From contig NZ_JHXX01000001.1 in the NCBI RefSeq assembly GCF_000621605.1, positions 434,001 to 498,000 of the forward strand: a stretch of DNA of 64,000 nt, given 5' to 3'. The position numbers and the translations under genes were made by a program. Source of the DNA: Butyrivibrio sp. MC2021. GTDB taxonomy: Bacteria > Bacillota > Clostridia > Lachnospirales > Lachnospiraceae. The notes beneath the pieces are model-generated. The model was not told the origin of the DNA and made no database searches. It saw only the letters and a program-made list of their open reading frames with translations. Within the stretch, counting starts at the first letter, position 1; the number at the start of each line of letters is the position of its first letter. This document shows, in pieces, positions 34,016 through 43,033 of this stretch.

Positions 34016-36217
34016 TTATTTAGCTTCATACCAGTCGGTGCCTGTATGGCATTCAACCTCAAGGGGCACTGACAGCCTTGCTGCGTTCTCCATCTCCTGC
34101 TGCAAAAGAGCTGTAACCACATCCTTCTCATCAGGAGATGTCTCTATAACAAGTTCATCATGAATCTGCAGAATAAGCCTTGATTTAAGCTGTTCCTTCC
34201 TGAGTCTGAAAAAGACATTGATCATGGCAATCTTCATGATGTCTGCAGCGGTACCCTGAATAGGCGCATTCATGGCAACTCGCTCTCCAAACTGTCTCAT
34301 ATTGAAATTGCTCATCTTAAGCTCAGGGATAGGTCTTCTCCTGCCATATAAAGTGATGCTGTAGCCGGTGTTCTTGGCATCCTGGATGACCTTCTCCTGA
34401 TATGCCTTAACTCCCGGATAGGTCTCAAAATACTTATCCATATATTCCTTGGCTTCAGACCTTGAAATGGAAAGATCCTGGGAAAGGCCGAAGGAACTGA
34501 TTCCGTATACAATACCGAAGTTAACTGCCTTGGCGTTTCTCCTCTGAAGAGGTGTAACCTCATTAAGGGGCACATGGAACACCTTGGAAGCAGTAATGCT
34601 GTGGATATCCTCACCTTCATGGTATGCGCTGATAAGTCCATGATCCTCAGACATATGAGCAAGAATACGAAGCTCGATCTGTGAATAGTCAGCATCTGCA
34701 AATACATATCCATCCTTCGGAACAAAGACCTTGCGGATAAGTCTTCCAAGCTCTGTTCTCATGGGTATGTTCTGGAGATTGGGCTCAGTGGAGCTGATTC
34801 TTCCGGTAGCGGTAATTGTCTGATTAAAGCTGGTGTGTATCCTTCCGTCTTCTTCAATGAAGGCTGCCAGTCCATCGGCATAGGTGGATTTAAGCTTGGC
34901 AAGCCCTCGGTATTCCAGCACATCTGCCACAATGGGATAATCCGGAGCCAGCTTATCAAGAACATCCGCCGCTGTAGAATATCCGGACTTGGTCTTCTTC
35001 TCGGCAGGAAGTCCCAGTCTCTCAAAAAGTATCTCTCCCAGCTGCTTGGGTGAATTGATGTTGAACTCACAGCCTGCTGATTCATAAATCTTCTTTTCAA
35101 GCTCGGTAATTCTCACCTGGAGCTTGTCACCGTAGGCCTTAAGCTCATCTCTTCTTGCAATGATTCCCTCTTTCTCCATGGCAAAAAGGATGTATGAAAG
35201 GGGCATCTCTATCTCATAGAAAAGTCTGTCCATGCCTGTCTTAACCAGCTTCTTCCTGATAAGGGGCGCTGCCAAAAAGCAGGTGTAGGCCGCCTTGCAG
35301 GCATATTCGGAAAGAGCCTTTTCATCCGCATCTCTCAAGGGTTCCTTGCCAAAATAGTCCTCTTTTTTCTTAAGGGTGAGCTTGAGATATTCTGCGGAAA
35401 TATCCTCTATTCTGTAGTCATTCTTAATGGGATTGTTTACATAGGCACCGATCAAAGTATCAAAGCATCTTGCTCCGTCAGTAATACTCTCGTCAGAAGT
35501 GTATCCAGCGGTTCTGGAACTGATCTCACAGGGCTCGAAAAATCTGTAACTCTCCTTGATATCAAAGGTTGCCAGGGGCGCCTCTTTACTTAATTCTGCA
35601 AGTTTTGTGCCAAGGTAGTTCTCAGTGATAAATCCCTGAACCGGAATAAAATACGCGCTTTCCTTGTCAAAACAAAGGGCAAGGCCAAGAAGTTCCTTAT
35701 CCTTGGAACCGGTTTGTTTGTATTCTGTAATGGGAAAATAACCTGTAAAATTCTCAGATCCTCCACGGCCGTATTCCAATGCCTTAGAGAATATCTTTTC
35801 AACCTCATTAAGATCTGAGGTGATTTCAATCTTAAGATTAAAAGAAATGCCGCTCTTAACATTCCCCATAGGTGAGATATCAGAAAGCACTGCTGTAAGT
35901 CTCTCTTTAAGTTCATCGGAAACAGGCGCACCCTCTGCCTCAGCATCGGTTCCTGCAAGGCTCTCATCAACTTTCTTTAAAGCGGCCAATAGTCCTTCAG
36001 CCTGGCGCTTGATATCTGTGACCTCTTCTTTTTCATTTTCACAAAAGCTGATATATACGGTATCGTACTCTCCGGAGCCTATCATTCCCGATAGTTTAAA
36101 CAAAGCACCGTAAAGCCCGTTAATTGCATTGCCTTCGCTGTCACAAAACACAGGCAGCGCGTAATAAGCATCTCTTATAAGTTTGGTTCCGTCTGTTACA
36201 AGTTTTCTTTCTGCCAT
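34016..36217 (-). CDS. polA: DNA polymerase I lacking an intact 5'-nuclease domain
   Basis: A 733-residue polymerase, against about 880 for usual PolA. Residues 330-733 are complete: motif A DADYSQIELRILAH, O-helix RRNAKAVNFGIVYGISSFG, and motif C QIHDELVIE. The middle 3'-5' exonuclease-like domain lacks the Asp-x-Glu pair, as in other Bacillota, so proofreading is unlikely. The first 60 residues still resemble the start of the 5' nuclease (KLVTDGTKLIRDAYYALPVF, NAINGLYGALFKLSG), but the remaining 200 or so residues, with most metal ligands, are absent. The reading frame is clean. It lies 24 nt after a zf-HC2 gene and upstream of coaE. Confidence 0.92.
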   Translation of the reverse strand: MAERKLVTDGTKLIRDAYYALPVFCDSEGNAINGLYGALFKLSGMIGSGEYDTVYISFCENEKEEVTDIKRQAEGLLAALKKVDESLAGTDAEAEGAPVSDELKERLTAVLSDISPMGNVKSGISFNLKIEITSDLNEVEKIFSKALEYGRGGSENFTGYFPITEYKQTGSKDKELLGLALCFDKESAYFIPVQGFITENYLGTKLAELSKEAPLATFDIKESYRFFEPCEISSRTAGYTSDESITDGARCFDTLIGAYVNNPIKNDYRIEDISAEYLKLTLKKKEDYFGKEPLRDADEKALSEYACKAAYTCFLAAPLIRKKLVKTGMDRLFYEIEMPLSYILFAMEKEGIIARRDELKAYGDKLQVRITELEKKIYESAGCEFNINSPKQLGEILFERLGLPAEKKTKSGYSTAADVLDKLAPDYPIVADVLEYRGLAKLKSTYADGLAAFIEEDGRIHTSFNQTITATGRISSTEPNLQNIPMRTELGRLIRKVFVPKDGYVFADADYSQIELRILAHMSEDHGLISAYHEGEDIHSITASKVFHVPLNEVTPLQRRNAKAVNFGIVYGISSFGLSQDLSISRSEAKEYMDKYFETYPGVKAYQEKVIQDAKNTGYSITLYGRRRPIPELKMSNFNMRQFGERVAMNAPIQGTAADIMKIAMINVFFRLRKEQLKSRLILQIHDELVIETSPDEKDVVTALLQQEMENAARLSVPLEVECHTGTDWYEAK

Positions 36218-36241
36218 AATTCCTCGATCATCAAGTAGTTT

Positions 36242-36568
36242 TTAATATAGTGCCACTGTCAGAATAACAGTAGCCACTGTCATTGCTGCCACCAAAAGTT
36301 CCAAAAGAAGGCTCACCGCCACCAGATATTTTCTGACTTTGAGCTTTTTCCTGGCATCCCTTAGCATATTATCCAGTTCTTCTTTCAGATTGAAAGTATT
36401 GCCGTCCTCAAGTCTCTTCATACCAACCAGTACAAGAAACTGGATGGTCAGCTCCTCTTTGCACTCCGGACATCTGTCCATATGCTTAAGAAACTCCGCA
36501 AGATCTCTGTTATCCAGATCATCCTCCAGAAACGGCGATATCATCTTTTCAGCATCTTTACAATTCAT
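36242..36568 (-). CDS. Zinc-finger (zf-HC2) single-pass membrane protein, anti-sigma-like
   Basis: A 108-residue protein. The N-terminal zinc finger has Cys3, then His29-x3-Cys33-x2-Cys36 (HMDRCPEC), the ZAS/zf-HC2 arrangement of anti-sigma factors. A hydrophobic helix occupies residues 84-107 (LLELLVAAMTVATVILTVAL). The long linker between them is charged. No sigma factor gene is adjacent; instead polA follows 24 nt later. Anti-sigma function is therefore unproven. It begins a polA-coaE-ftsA-like transcript. Confidence 0.82.
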   Translation of the reverse strand: MNCKDAEKMISPFLEDDLDNRDLAEFLKHMDRCPECKEELTIQFLVLVGMKRLEDGNTFNLKEELDNMLRDARKKLKVRKYLVAVSLLLELLVAAMTVATVILTVALY

Positions 36569-36660
36569 ATAGGAAATCCCAATATATTGTGTATTAAAAA
36601 GTAATTAAAGTATCTATTTCTACAACATATAGAATACTACAAAAAGTGTACATTTACAAT

Positions 36661-36698
36661 GAAAAACAGGAGGTTGAAGCAGTATCAAACCTCCTGTT
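36661..36698 (-). terminator. Terminator of nrdD
   Basis: On the minus strand an 11-bp perfect stem AACAGGAGGTT/AACCTCCTGTT with a 12-nt loop is followed by TTTC. It lies about 20 nt after the nrdD stop codon at 36719. Confidence 0.85.
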
Positions 36699-36718
36699 AC
36701 AGCCCATATTTACTTGAT

Positions 36719-39124
36719 TTATGAAGCGAAGCTGTCCTTGATCCAGGCCTTGATGTCAGATACGCCGTGAAGCTTCTTAAAGCCATCACCGCTAGCGATT
36801 ACAAGGGTAGGCGCCTGCATGATTCCAAACTTCTCCACAAGATCCGGATTCTCATTGGCATCCAGGGCCTTGTAGATAACACCTGCCTTATCAAGCATTG
36901 TTCCTGCTATAACACAGTTAGGACAGGTCTGGGTCTTAAAGAGCATTACAGTGTCAGCTGTAAGATTGTCAAGACTCTCACCGGCTTCCTTGTTGGACTT
37001 CTTAACAGCAGCCTCTACAAAGCTCTCTGTCTTGGGGCCCTGATGGGTAAGCTGTGACTTGCCGATATTGTAAACCTTTCTGTCCTTATATTCCTGAGCC
37101 TTGCCGTCATTCCAGTTGGCAACCGGTCTGTAATAACCTGTGATTCGGCTGTAAACCTCAGTCTTCTGTCCGCAGTGAGGACATACTGCCTGCTCACCAT
37201 TAAGATAACCGTGTTCCTTACATACGGAATACGTAGGTGACATGGTGTAGTAAGGGAGCTTGTAATTCTCAGCTATCTTCTTTACAAGGCTTGCAGCAGC
37301 CTTCCAATCCGGAAGCTTCTCTCCCAGGAACGCATGGAATACAGTTCCTGAAGTATAAAGAGTCTGGAGCTCATCCTGAATATCAAGGGCTGAGAAAATA
37401 TCCTCAGTGTAGCCAACAGGAAGGTGTGATGAATTTGTATAGTAAGGTGTTCCGTTCATGTTGGCTGTGATGATCTCAGGGAACTCCTCCTTGTCATGTT
37501 TGGCAAATCTGTAGGTGGTGGACTCAGCAGGGGTTGCCTCCAGGTTGTAGAGGTCGCCGTACTTCTCCTGATAATCGGAGAGGCGCTCTCTCATATGATT
37601 CAGCACATCCTTGGTAAACTGCTGGGTTCTTATATCGGTCATGTCTGCGCCGATCCACTTGGCATTAAGTCCAACCTCGTTCATACCGATAAGGCCGATG
37701 GTTGAAAAATGGTTGGCGAAGGTTCCCAGGTATCTCTTGGTGTAAGGGTAAAGTCCCTGATCCAGGAGCTTGGTGATAACCTGTCTCTTGGTGTGAAGGC
37801 TTCGTGCAGCGATGTCCATAAGATGGTCAAGTCTTGCATAGAAGTCCTTCTCATCTTCTGCCTGATAAGCAATCCTTGGCATGTTTATGGTAACAACACC
37901 GATAGATCCTGTGGACTCTCCGGAGCCGAAGAAGCCGCCGGATTTCTTGCGGAGCTCTCTAAGGTCGAGACGAAGTCTGCAGCACATGGAACGAACGTCT
38001 GAGGGCTCCATGTCTGAATTGATATAGTTTGAAAAATACGGTGTGCCGTACTTAGCTGTCATTTCGAACAAAAGCTTGTTGTTCTCTGTCTCACTCCAGT
38101 CAAAATCACTGGTAATGGAGTATGTGGGAATAGGATACTGGAAGCCTCTTCCGTTGGCATCGCCCTCGATCATGATCTCGATGAAGGCCTTGTTGACCAT
38201 ATCCATTTCCTTCTGGCAGTCGCCGTAGGTGAAGTCTACTTCCTTGCCACCTACGATGGCATTGAGGTTCTTAAGGTCATTAGGCACTGTCCAGTCAAGG
38301 GTTATGTTGGAGAAAGGTGCCTGTGTGCCCCAGCGGCTGGGGGTATTAACGCCATATACAAAGGACTGGATGCACTGCTTAACCTCGTGCTGATCCAGAT
38401 TGTCAATCTTAACAAAAGGCGCAAGATAAGTGTCGAAGGATGAAAAAGCCTGTGCTCCTGCCCACTCATTCTGCATGATTCCCAGGAAGTTAACCATCTG
38501 GTTGCAAAGGGTTGAAAGATGGCATGCCGGGGATGATGTGATCTTGCCGGGGATTCCGCCCAGTCCTTCCTGAATAAGCTGCTTAAGACTCCAGCCTGCG
38601 CAGTAGCCTGTGAGCATTGAAAGATCATGGATGTGGATAGCTGCGCTTCTGTGGGCAGCTGCTATCTCCTCATCATATACTTCTGAAAGCCAGTAATTAG
38701 CTGTGATAGCTCCTGAATTAGACAGAATAAGTCCGCCTACAGAGTATGTAACTGTGGAGTTCTCCTTAACTCTCCAGTCATTGATCTTGAGATAGTCGTC
38801 CACAAGATCCTTGTAATTAAGAAGGGCAGAGTTAACGTTACGAACCTTCTCTCTCTGCTTACGATAGAGAATATAGGCCTTGGCAACGTCAGCATAGCCG
38901 GACTCGGAGAGAACCTTCTCCACGCTGTCCTGTATCTGTTCAACTGTGATTTTTCCATTAGAGATTTTGCTCTCGAAATCTGATGCAACACGGAGAGCAA
39001 CAAGATCTATAACGCTTGAATGATAGTCTTTATCCAAAGCAACGAAAGCCTTGGTTATAGCCGCAGAAATCTTGCTGATGTCAAAGTCAGCGACCTTGCC
39101 ATCACGTTTTACAACCTGATACAT
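36719..39124 (-). CDS. nrdD: Anaerobic ribonucleoside-triphosphate reductase with fused glutaredoxin-like domain
   Basis: A class III reductase (801 residues) making dNTPs by glycyl-radical chemistry. An ATP-cone occupies residues 1-92 (MYQVVKRDGKVADFDISKIS), followed by the ten-stranded barrel. A zinc site near the end of the core includes CKEHGY and VCPHCGQ, followed by the glycyl-radical loop RITGYYRPVANWNDGK. A further 80 residues (722-801) form a redoxin with CPNC at 734-737 and a cis-Pro motif QAPTLV. The frame opens at 39154, but AAGGGGG before ATG 39124 sets this start. It has its own NrdR-type control region and lies downstream of nrdG. Confidence 0.95.
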   Translation of the reverse strand: MYQVVKRDGKVADFDISKISAAITKAFVALDKDYHSSVIDLVALRVASDFESKISNGKITVEQIQDSVEKVLSESGYADVAKAYILYRKQREKVRNVNSALLNYKDLVDDYLKINDWRVKENSTVTYSVGGLILSNSGAITANYWLSEVYDEEIAAAHRSAAIHIHDLSMLTGYCAGWSLKQLIQEGLGGIPGKITSSPACHLSTLCNQMVNFLGIMQNEWAGAQAFSSFDTYLAPFVKIDNLDQHEVKQCIQSFVYGVNTPSRWGTQAPFSNITLDWTVPNDLKNLNAIVGGKEVDFTYGDCQKEMDMVNKAFIEIMIEGDANGRGFQYPIPTYSITSDFDWSETENNKLLFEMTAKYGTPYFSNYINSDMEPSDVRSMCCRLRLDLRELRKKSGGFFGSGESTGSIGVVTINMPRIAYQAEDEKDFYARLDHLMDIAARSLHTKRQVITKLLDQGLYPYTKRYLGTFANHFSTIGLIGMNEVGLNAKWIGADMTDIRTQQFTKDVLNHMRERLSDYQEKYGDLYNLEATPAESTTYRFAKHDKEEFPEIITANMNGTPYYTNSSHLPVGYTEDIFSALDIQDELQTLYTSGTVFHAFLGEKLPDWKAAASLVKKIAENYKLPYYTMSPTYSVCKEHGYLNGEQAVCPHCGQKTEVYSRITGYYRPVANWNDGKAQEYKDRKVYNIGKSQLTHQGPKTESFVEAAVKKSNKEAGESLDNLTADTVMLFKTQTCPNCVIAGTMLDKAGVIYKALDANENPDLVEKFGIMQAPTLVIASGDGFKKLHGVSDIKAWIKDSFAS

Positions 39125-39183
39125 ATGAACCCCCTTATTTAGAAAAAACAACACATTTCTTTCTCAATTATTTTGTTACAAAT

Positions 39184-39212
39184 AGGGTAACATTAATACG
39201 GCGAATCGTCAA
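39184..39212 (-). promoter_or_regulatory. Promoter of nrdD
   Basis: On the minus strand: TTGACG (39212-39207), 17 bp, TACCCT (39189-39184). The -35 lies inside the proximal NrdR-like box. The -10 is weak, which suits a controlled promoter. Confidence 0.65.
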
Positions 39213-39253
39213 TATATAGTAAATAAATAAATACAAAATACTATATATTGTGT
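39207..39253 (-). promoter_or_regulatory. Pair of NrdR-box-like sites upstream of nrdD
   Basis: Two 16-bp boxes: CGTCAATATATAGTAA (39207-39222) and ATACTATATATTGTGT (39238-39253), both matching the acaCwATATATwGtgt pattern of NrdR sites. Their centres are 31 bp apart, three helical turns, as known for NrdR tandem boxes. One overlaps the -35. NrdR with bound dATP would repress here. Confidence 0.82.
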
Positions 39254-39262
39254 TTTAGCATT

Positions 39263-39287
39263 AAAAAAGCGGCCCATAAAGCCGCTT
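39263..39287 (-). terminator. Terminator of nrdG
   Basis: On the minus strand a 7-bp stem AAGCGGC/GCCGCTT with a 7-nt loop is followed by TTTTT. It lies 20 nt after the nrdG stop at 39308 and just upstream of the NrdR boxes. Confidence 0.88.
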
Positions 39288-39307
39288 AATTAACAGATAA
39301 TGATGTC

Positions 39308-39997
39308 TCAAACGCCCCTGAGTCGGGCATTTGGCACATTTTTGGAAAGAACCACAAGATATTGTTTCAGCTCCTCTTTAGATGGCGGATTTAGCGTTTG
39401 GTCGGGCACGGTATCACGACAAGTGTACTGTTGGAGGAAATATTTTTTTGCTCCCCGGATCATCTCGCCTATTTCTTCAAAATCTTTTTCATCATGAAAC
39501 TCTTTTACGACTGTGGTCCTGAACTCGTAGTCCCTGTCGCTGTTCATGAGGATATCGATACTTCTTCTGACAGGCTCTGTATCAAGTTTTGGAACTCCCA
39601 CAGTGATTCCGTATTTTGTAAAAGAGTTCTTGATGTCCATGGCCACGTAGTCCACCAGGTGCTCTTCTATGAGGCTTAACAGCATCTCGGGATGATAGCC
39701 GTTGGTATCCAGCTTTACAAGAAATCCCATGGCTCTGATCCTTCTGATAAAATCAGGCAGTTCCCTATGAAGGCAGGGTTCTCCGCCGCTTATGGCAATG
39801 CCGTCCAGGATGCCCTTTCTTTTTCCCAAAAATGAAAAGAACTCCTCCTCTTCCATCAAAGGCCGGGCTGTGCCATCCACCAGCTCAAAATTATGGCAAT
39901 AGGGGCACTTAAAATCACAGCCATTTAAAAATACTGTGGCCGCCACATGTTCCGGATAATCAAGGAGTGTCATTTTCTGTAAACCATAGATTTGCAT
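39308..39997 (-). CDS. nrdG: Anaerobic ribonucleotide reductase activating protein (radical SAM)
   Basis: A 229-residue radical-SAM enzyme that creates the glycyl radical on NrdD. The cluster motif is CDFKCPYC (Cys-x3-Cys-x2-Cys), followed by AISGGEPCL and the SAM-binding strands (VKLDTNGYHPEML). It is of the longer Firmicute type, related to pyruvate formate-lyase activases. AGAGG seven bases before ATG 39997 gives the preferred start (MQIYGLQKMT). Unlike the usual nrdDG order, it is upstream of nrdD and separated from it by a terminator and a new promoter. Confidence 0.93.
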   Translation of the reverse strand: MQIYGLQKMTLLDYPEHVAATVFLNGCDFKCPYCHNFELVDGTARPLMEEEEFFSFLGKRKGILDGIAISGGEPCLHRELPDFIRRIRAMGFLVKLDTNGYHPEMLLSLIEEHLVDYVAMDIKNSFTKYGITVGVPKLDTEPVRRSIDILMNSDRDYEFRTTVVKEFHDEKDFEEIGEMIRGAKKYFLQQYTCRDTVPDQTLNPPSKEELKQYLVVLSKNVPNARLRGV

Positions 39998-40047
39998 ATC
40001 AAACCTCTTCATTTACTTTTTTCTCTATAATTAATACTTTACCAAAC

Positions 40048-40075
40048 AAAAAGGCGCTCCGTAAAGGAACGCCTT
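40048..40075 (-). terminator. Terminator of the GPH transporter gene
   Basis: On the minus strand a 10-bp stem AAGGCGTTCC/GGAGCGCCTT with a 5-nt loop is followed by TTTG. It lies 17 nt after the stop codon at 40092. Confidence 0.88.
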
Positions 40076-40091
40076 AAAAGGATCATAATAA

Positions 40092-41459
40092 TCAGATCTC
40101 TTCGCTGCCCTTGAGCTCTTTGATTCTGCCAAGGAGCTTCTTCTCGTTATAAGCAAAGAATAAAACAGCACCGATGAAGCAGGTGATAAGAGCAACAACA
40201 GCAGTTGTTCTGTAGCTTGCCTTGGTCTGAGATACTGTGATGGATGTGAATACAACCATGGCAATAGCCTGTCCCATCTTGAAAGCAAAGGTACGAGCTG
40301 CAAAGAACATTCCGGATCTGTCCTCTCCGGTCTCAAGTCTTGTGCACTCAGCCACGTCAGCAACGCAGGCCTGAGGAAGGATACCAAGGATAGCCATAGG
40401 AACAGCTGCTACAACAGCTACGATAAAGCCCCAGTAAAGCCCCTTTCCGCAGATAGCTGTGATAAGGAATACAACGCAGTATCCAAAGAAACCGATGATA
40501 ATAAGAGGCTTCTTGCCAAGTCTCTTGGCAAATACATTAACAAAAGGATAGAGACAAACGCTGACAAATGTCATTGTAGCTGTAAGTACAAAGGTCCATG
40601 AATCCTCAATCTCCATAAGCTGTGTCTCGTAGAATGCAAGACCTGTCTGGAAAAGAGTAAGCGCAAAGAAGTAAATAACGTCACTGTATACAAAGCGTCT
40701 GAACTGTCCGTTGGAGAAGGTGCTGATAAGTGACTTGAAAGGCTGTGTCTGGCTGGGCTTACTGTCAATATAATCGCGCTCATTGATATAGAAAGCAGGG
40801 AAAAGCATAGCAAGGCATGCGATACCGGCCATAATAGCTACAGCCATTCTGATTCCGCCGGCCTGTCCGAAGCTTCCTTCAAGAGCACCTGCAACGTTGG
40901 GAAGAAGGAATGAAATACTCTGACCAACGATGAATGTAAAGGAAATAAATGTTGATACATTGATCCTGTGCTGCTGTGTATCACCAAGCTCTGCGATAAG
41001 TGCGTTATAAGGCGTGCAGAACATGGTCATGAACAGATAAAATACCATCAGAAGGATGAATAAAAGTGTATCGTTAAGCATGATGTTCATGGTCTGAGGC
41101 ACTGTGAAAAGAGCTATTGTGCAAAGAGCAAAAGGAATAGCCATAACACGCATGAAAGGAATTCTTCTGCCGCCCTTATAGTTCGCTCTGTCAGACCAGC
41201 CTGCGATAAGAGGATCTGTGATTGCATCAAAGATACGACCGCATGCAAGAACAAGTCCAAAAAGTGTCAGTTTAAATACAATAGGATGCTGAGTAATACC
41301 GTTTGCAAAAATACCGGTATTGGGATTAAGCTCACTGGGAGCTCCTGTGTAATAGTAAACCATCCAGTTGGATACGATACCTGAAAGAAGGCTCCATCCA
41401 AACTGTCCCAAAGCAAAGATCCACAGTAATTTGTTAGTAATAGGTTTAAGCTGCTTCAT
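40092..41459 (-). CDS. MFS transporter, glycoside-pentoside-hexuronide (GPH)/MelB-like family
   Basis: A 455-residue, 12-helix cation-coupled sugar symporter. GPH hallmarks include the acidic first-half motif RIFDAITDPLIAGWSDR with GRRIPFM, and the central loop between helices 6 and 7 (NERDYIDSKPSQTQPFKSL). The C-terminal tail is cytoplasmic. The substrate could be a glycoside or glycosylated metabolite. Its start shares one base with the stop of the upstream GT-B-like gene, so the two are translated together and probably act on related molecules. Confidence 0.9.
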   Translation of the reverse strand: MKQLKPITNKLLWIFALGQFGWSLLSGIVSNWMVYYYTGAPSELNPNTGIFANGITQHPIVFKLTLFGLVLACGRIFDAITDPLIAGWSDRANYKGGRRIPFMRVMAIPFALCTIALFTVPQTMNIMLNDTLLFILLMVFYLFMTMFCTPYNALIAELGDTQQHRINVSTFISFTFIVGQSISFLLPNVAGALEGSFGQAGGIRMAVAIMAGIACLAMLFPAFYINERDYIDSKPSQTQPFKSLISTFSNGQFRRFVYSDVIYFFALTLFQTGLAFYETQLMEIEDSWTFVLTATMTFVSVCLYPFVNVFAKRLGKKPLIIIGFFGYCVVFLITAICGKGLYWGFIVAVVAAVPMAILGILPQACVADVAECTRLETGEDRSGMFFAARTFAFKMGQAIAMVVFTSITVSQTKASYRTTAVVALITCFIGAVLFFAYNEKKLLGRIKELKGSEEI

Positions 41460-42931
41460 TAGTTCTTTTCCTCCTTGAGCTTCATCGCAAGCTCGATTAC
41501 TTTTTTCGCCCCGTCATAAATACCTGATTTCTTGTTCTCTACAATTGCTTCACACATCTCGTCCAAAAGTCTTGTCTCAAGGAACTGATCAAGCATCTGA
41601 ACAGTATGTGGAATATCCCTGCACTCCAGGGTTCCGTCGCCAATCTCTGCAGAGTGGATAGCTCCCCACATTTCATGCTTTCCTACTCTCTTGATAAAGA
41701 GCTTGGGAACAGGGTAAAATGCCAATTCGCTGGGCTTGGTCACCAGAACATCGGCACTTCTCATAAGAAGGTTGGTGGCATATACAGCCTCAAAGATGTT
41801 CTTATGATAGAAGCCATGAATTCCTGTAACTTCAGTATCCTCCAAAAGAGCGTTTTTTGCAAACTTAAGTGTATCATCCCAGTTGTCCATATGCTCTGTT
41901 TTAAGTGATGCCATTTCAGGAATTTCCTTAATAAGCTCATCCCATACGTTTCTGTAGTCTCCTACATTGACATAGAGAGCTGCCTTCTTATCCTTGATAA
42001 AAGGAATAAGGTGTCTGATGATCTCAGCAAAGATCTCCTTCTGAGCACCGGCTCCTCCGATGGTAAGAAGGAATCTCATGGGCTTACCGTTCTTCTTGCG
42101 GTTAAGTCTTGCCTCGCAGTCCTTCTCAATGTTGCTGACCAGTTCGTAGTCGATGTAATGGCCGGTATAAACAAGATCATCCTGAGGCATAGGCTTGCAC
42201 ACATTCTTCTTGTCCATTCCGTTGAGGATACGATATCCCATATATGCATTTCTGCACTGGATGGTATGAAGTGATCCTTCGGAGAGGTGAAGCGCCATTG
42301 GCCAGTTATCCGGGATTGCATTTATAACGTACTTCATGCCGGCATGAATAGCTGCCTGGGCAGGCCATACGTGGGTTGCAACCACAGGAATATCCTTGGG
42401 AACATTCTTGTAAACCGGTGCCATAAGCTCAGCGTTCTTCTGATCTTTGGCATTATATGAAAGAGCCCTGAAGCCCTCATAATTCGTGGGCTCCCATACC
42501 AATTTGTTAAAAATCGGATTCTTTGAGAGCCTTGAACCTAAAGAATAAAGATCATTCTGATGTCCTATAACCTTGGTACAGGTTGTCTCCGGATAGGAAT
42601 TAAGATCCATCCAGTAAGGAGTATATCCAAGATGATGTGCATAGGAAGCAATTGCCATGGATATGCGGTAATGGCCAAAGCCCATGCGAATATTACCAAC
42701 GATAATGCCCTTATCTCTGTCCATCTCTCCCTCAGAAGATTTCGTAGACACATGAACATTCTTAACACCCATAATCGGACCGATAACATCATTATCAGTA
42801 ACATTTATCTTGTAATCTGCACCAGAATCATCCCCAAACTTTTTTATATAACTCTTCTTGGATTTAATAGCAGCCTTGTAATCCTTGTCCTTAACTATAT
42901 TTCCAAAAATCACTTTTGCCCTCTCTGTCAT
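41459..42931 (-). CDS. GT-B-fold glycosyltransferase-like protein (MGDG synthase-like)
   Basis: A 490-residue cytoplasmic protein. An N-terminal lobe contains IVGNIRMGFGHYRISMAIAS, like the glycine/His nucleotide-side loop of MGDG synthase and MurG-type enzymes. The C-terminal lobe begins RFLLTIGGAGAQKEIFAEII and contains DVLVTKPSELAFYPVPK, the donor-binding region. It has no signal peptide or membrane helix. It may glycosylate a lipid or small molecule, or cleave one by phosphorolysis; donor and acceptor are unknown. Coupling to a GPH symporter is unusual. AAGGATGGGG before ATG 42931 sets the start. Confidence 0.72.
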   Translation of the reverse strand: MTERAKVIFGNIVKDKDYKAAIKSKKSYIKKFGDDSGADYKINVTDNDVIGPIMGVKNVHVSTKSSEGEMDRDKGIIVGNIRMGFGHYRISMAIASYAHHLGYTPYWMDLNSYPETTCTKVIGHQNDLYSLGSRLSKNPIFNKLVWEPTNYEGFRALSYNAKDQKNAELMAPVYKNVPKDIPVVATHVWPAQAAIHAGMKYVINAIPDNWPMALHLSEGSLHTIQCRNAYMGYRILNGMDKKNVCKPMPQDDLVYTGHYIDYELVSNIEKDCEARLNRKKNGKPMRFLLTIGGAGAQKEIFAEIIRHLIPFIKDKKAALYVNVGDYRNVWDELIKEIPEMASLKTEHMDNWDDTLKFAKNALLEDTEVTGIHGFYHKNIFEAVYATNLLMRSADVLVTKPSELAFYPVPKLFIKRVGKHEMWGAIHSAEIGDGTLECRDIPHTVQMLDQFLETRLLDEMCEAIVENKKSGIYDGAKKVIELAMKLKEEKN

Positions 42932-42989
42932 TTCCCCATCCTTATCTGCCGGCAAAACGCCGAATCCAAACATTTACAATAAATAAAAT

Positions 42990-43030
42990 AGCGCTTGGAA
43001 ACTCACTTTATTTTTTCAAGTTTCCACGCT
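42990..43030. repeat. Inverted repeat (GGAAACT/AGTTTCC) in the leader of the GT-B/GPH operon
   Basis: Arms AGCG-CTT-GGAAACT and AGTTTCC-A-CGCT flank a 15-bp A/T-rich centre immediately downstream of the -10 box. A second repeat, GAAACG...CGTTTC at 43063-43088, lies just upstream of the -35. Four GAAAC half-sites thus surround one promoter, suggesting a regulator binding site. Confidence 0.6.
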
Positions 43031-43033
43031 CTC

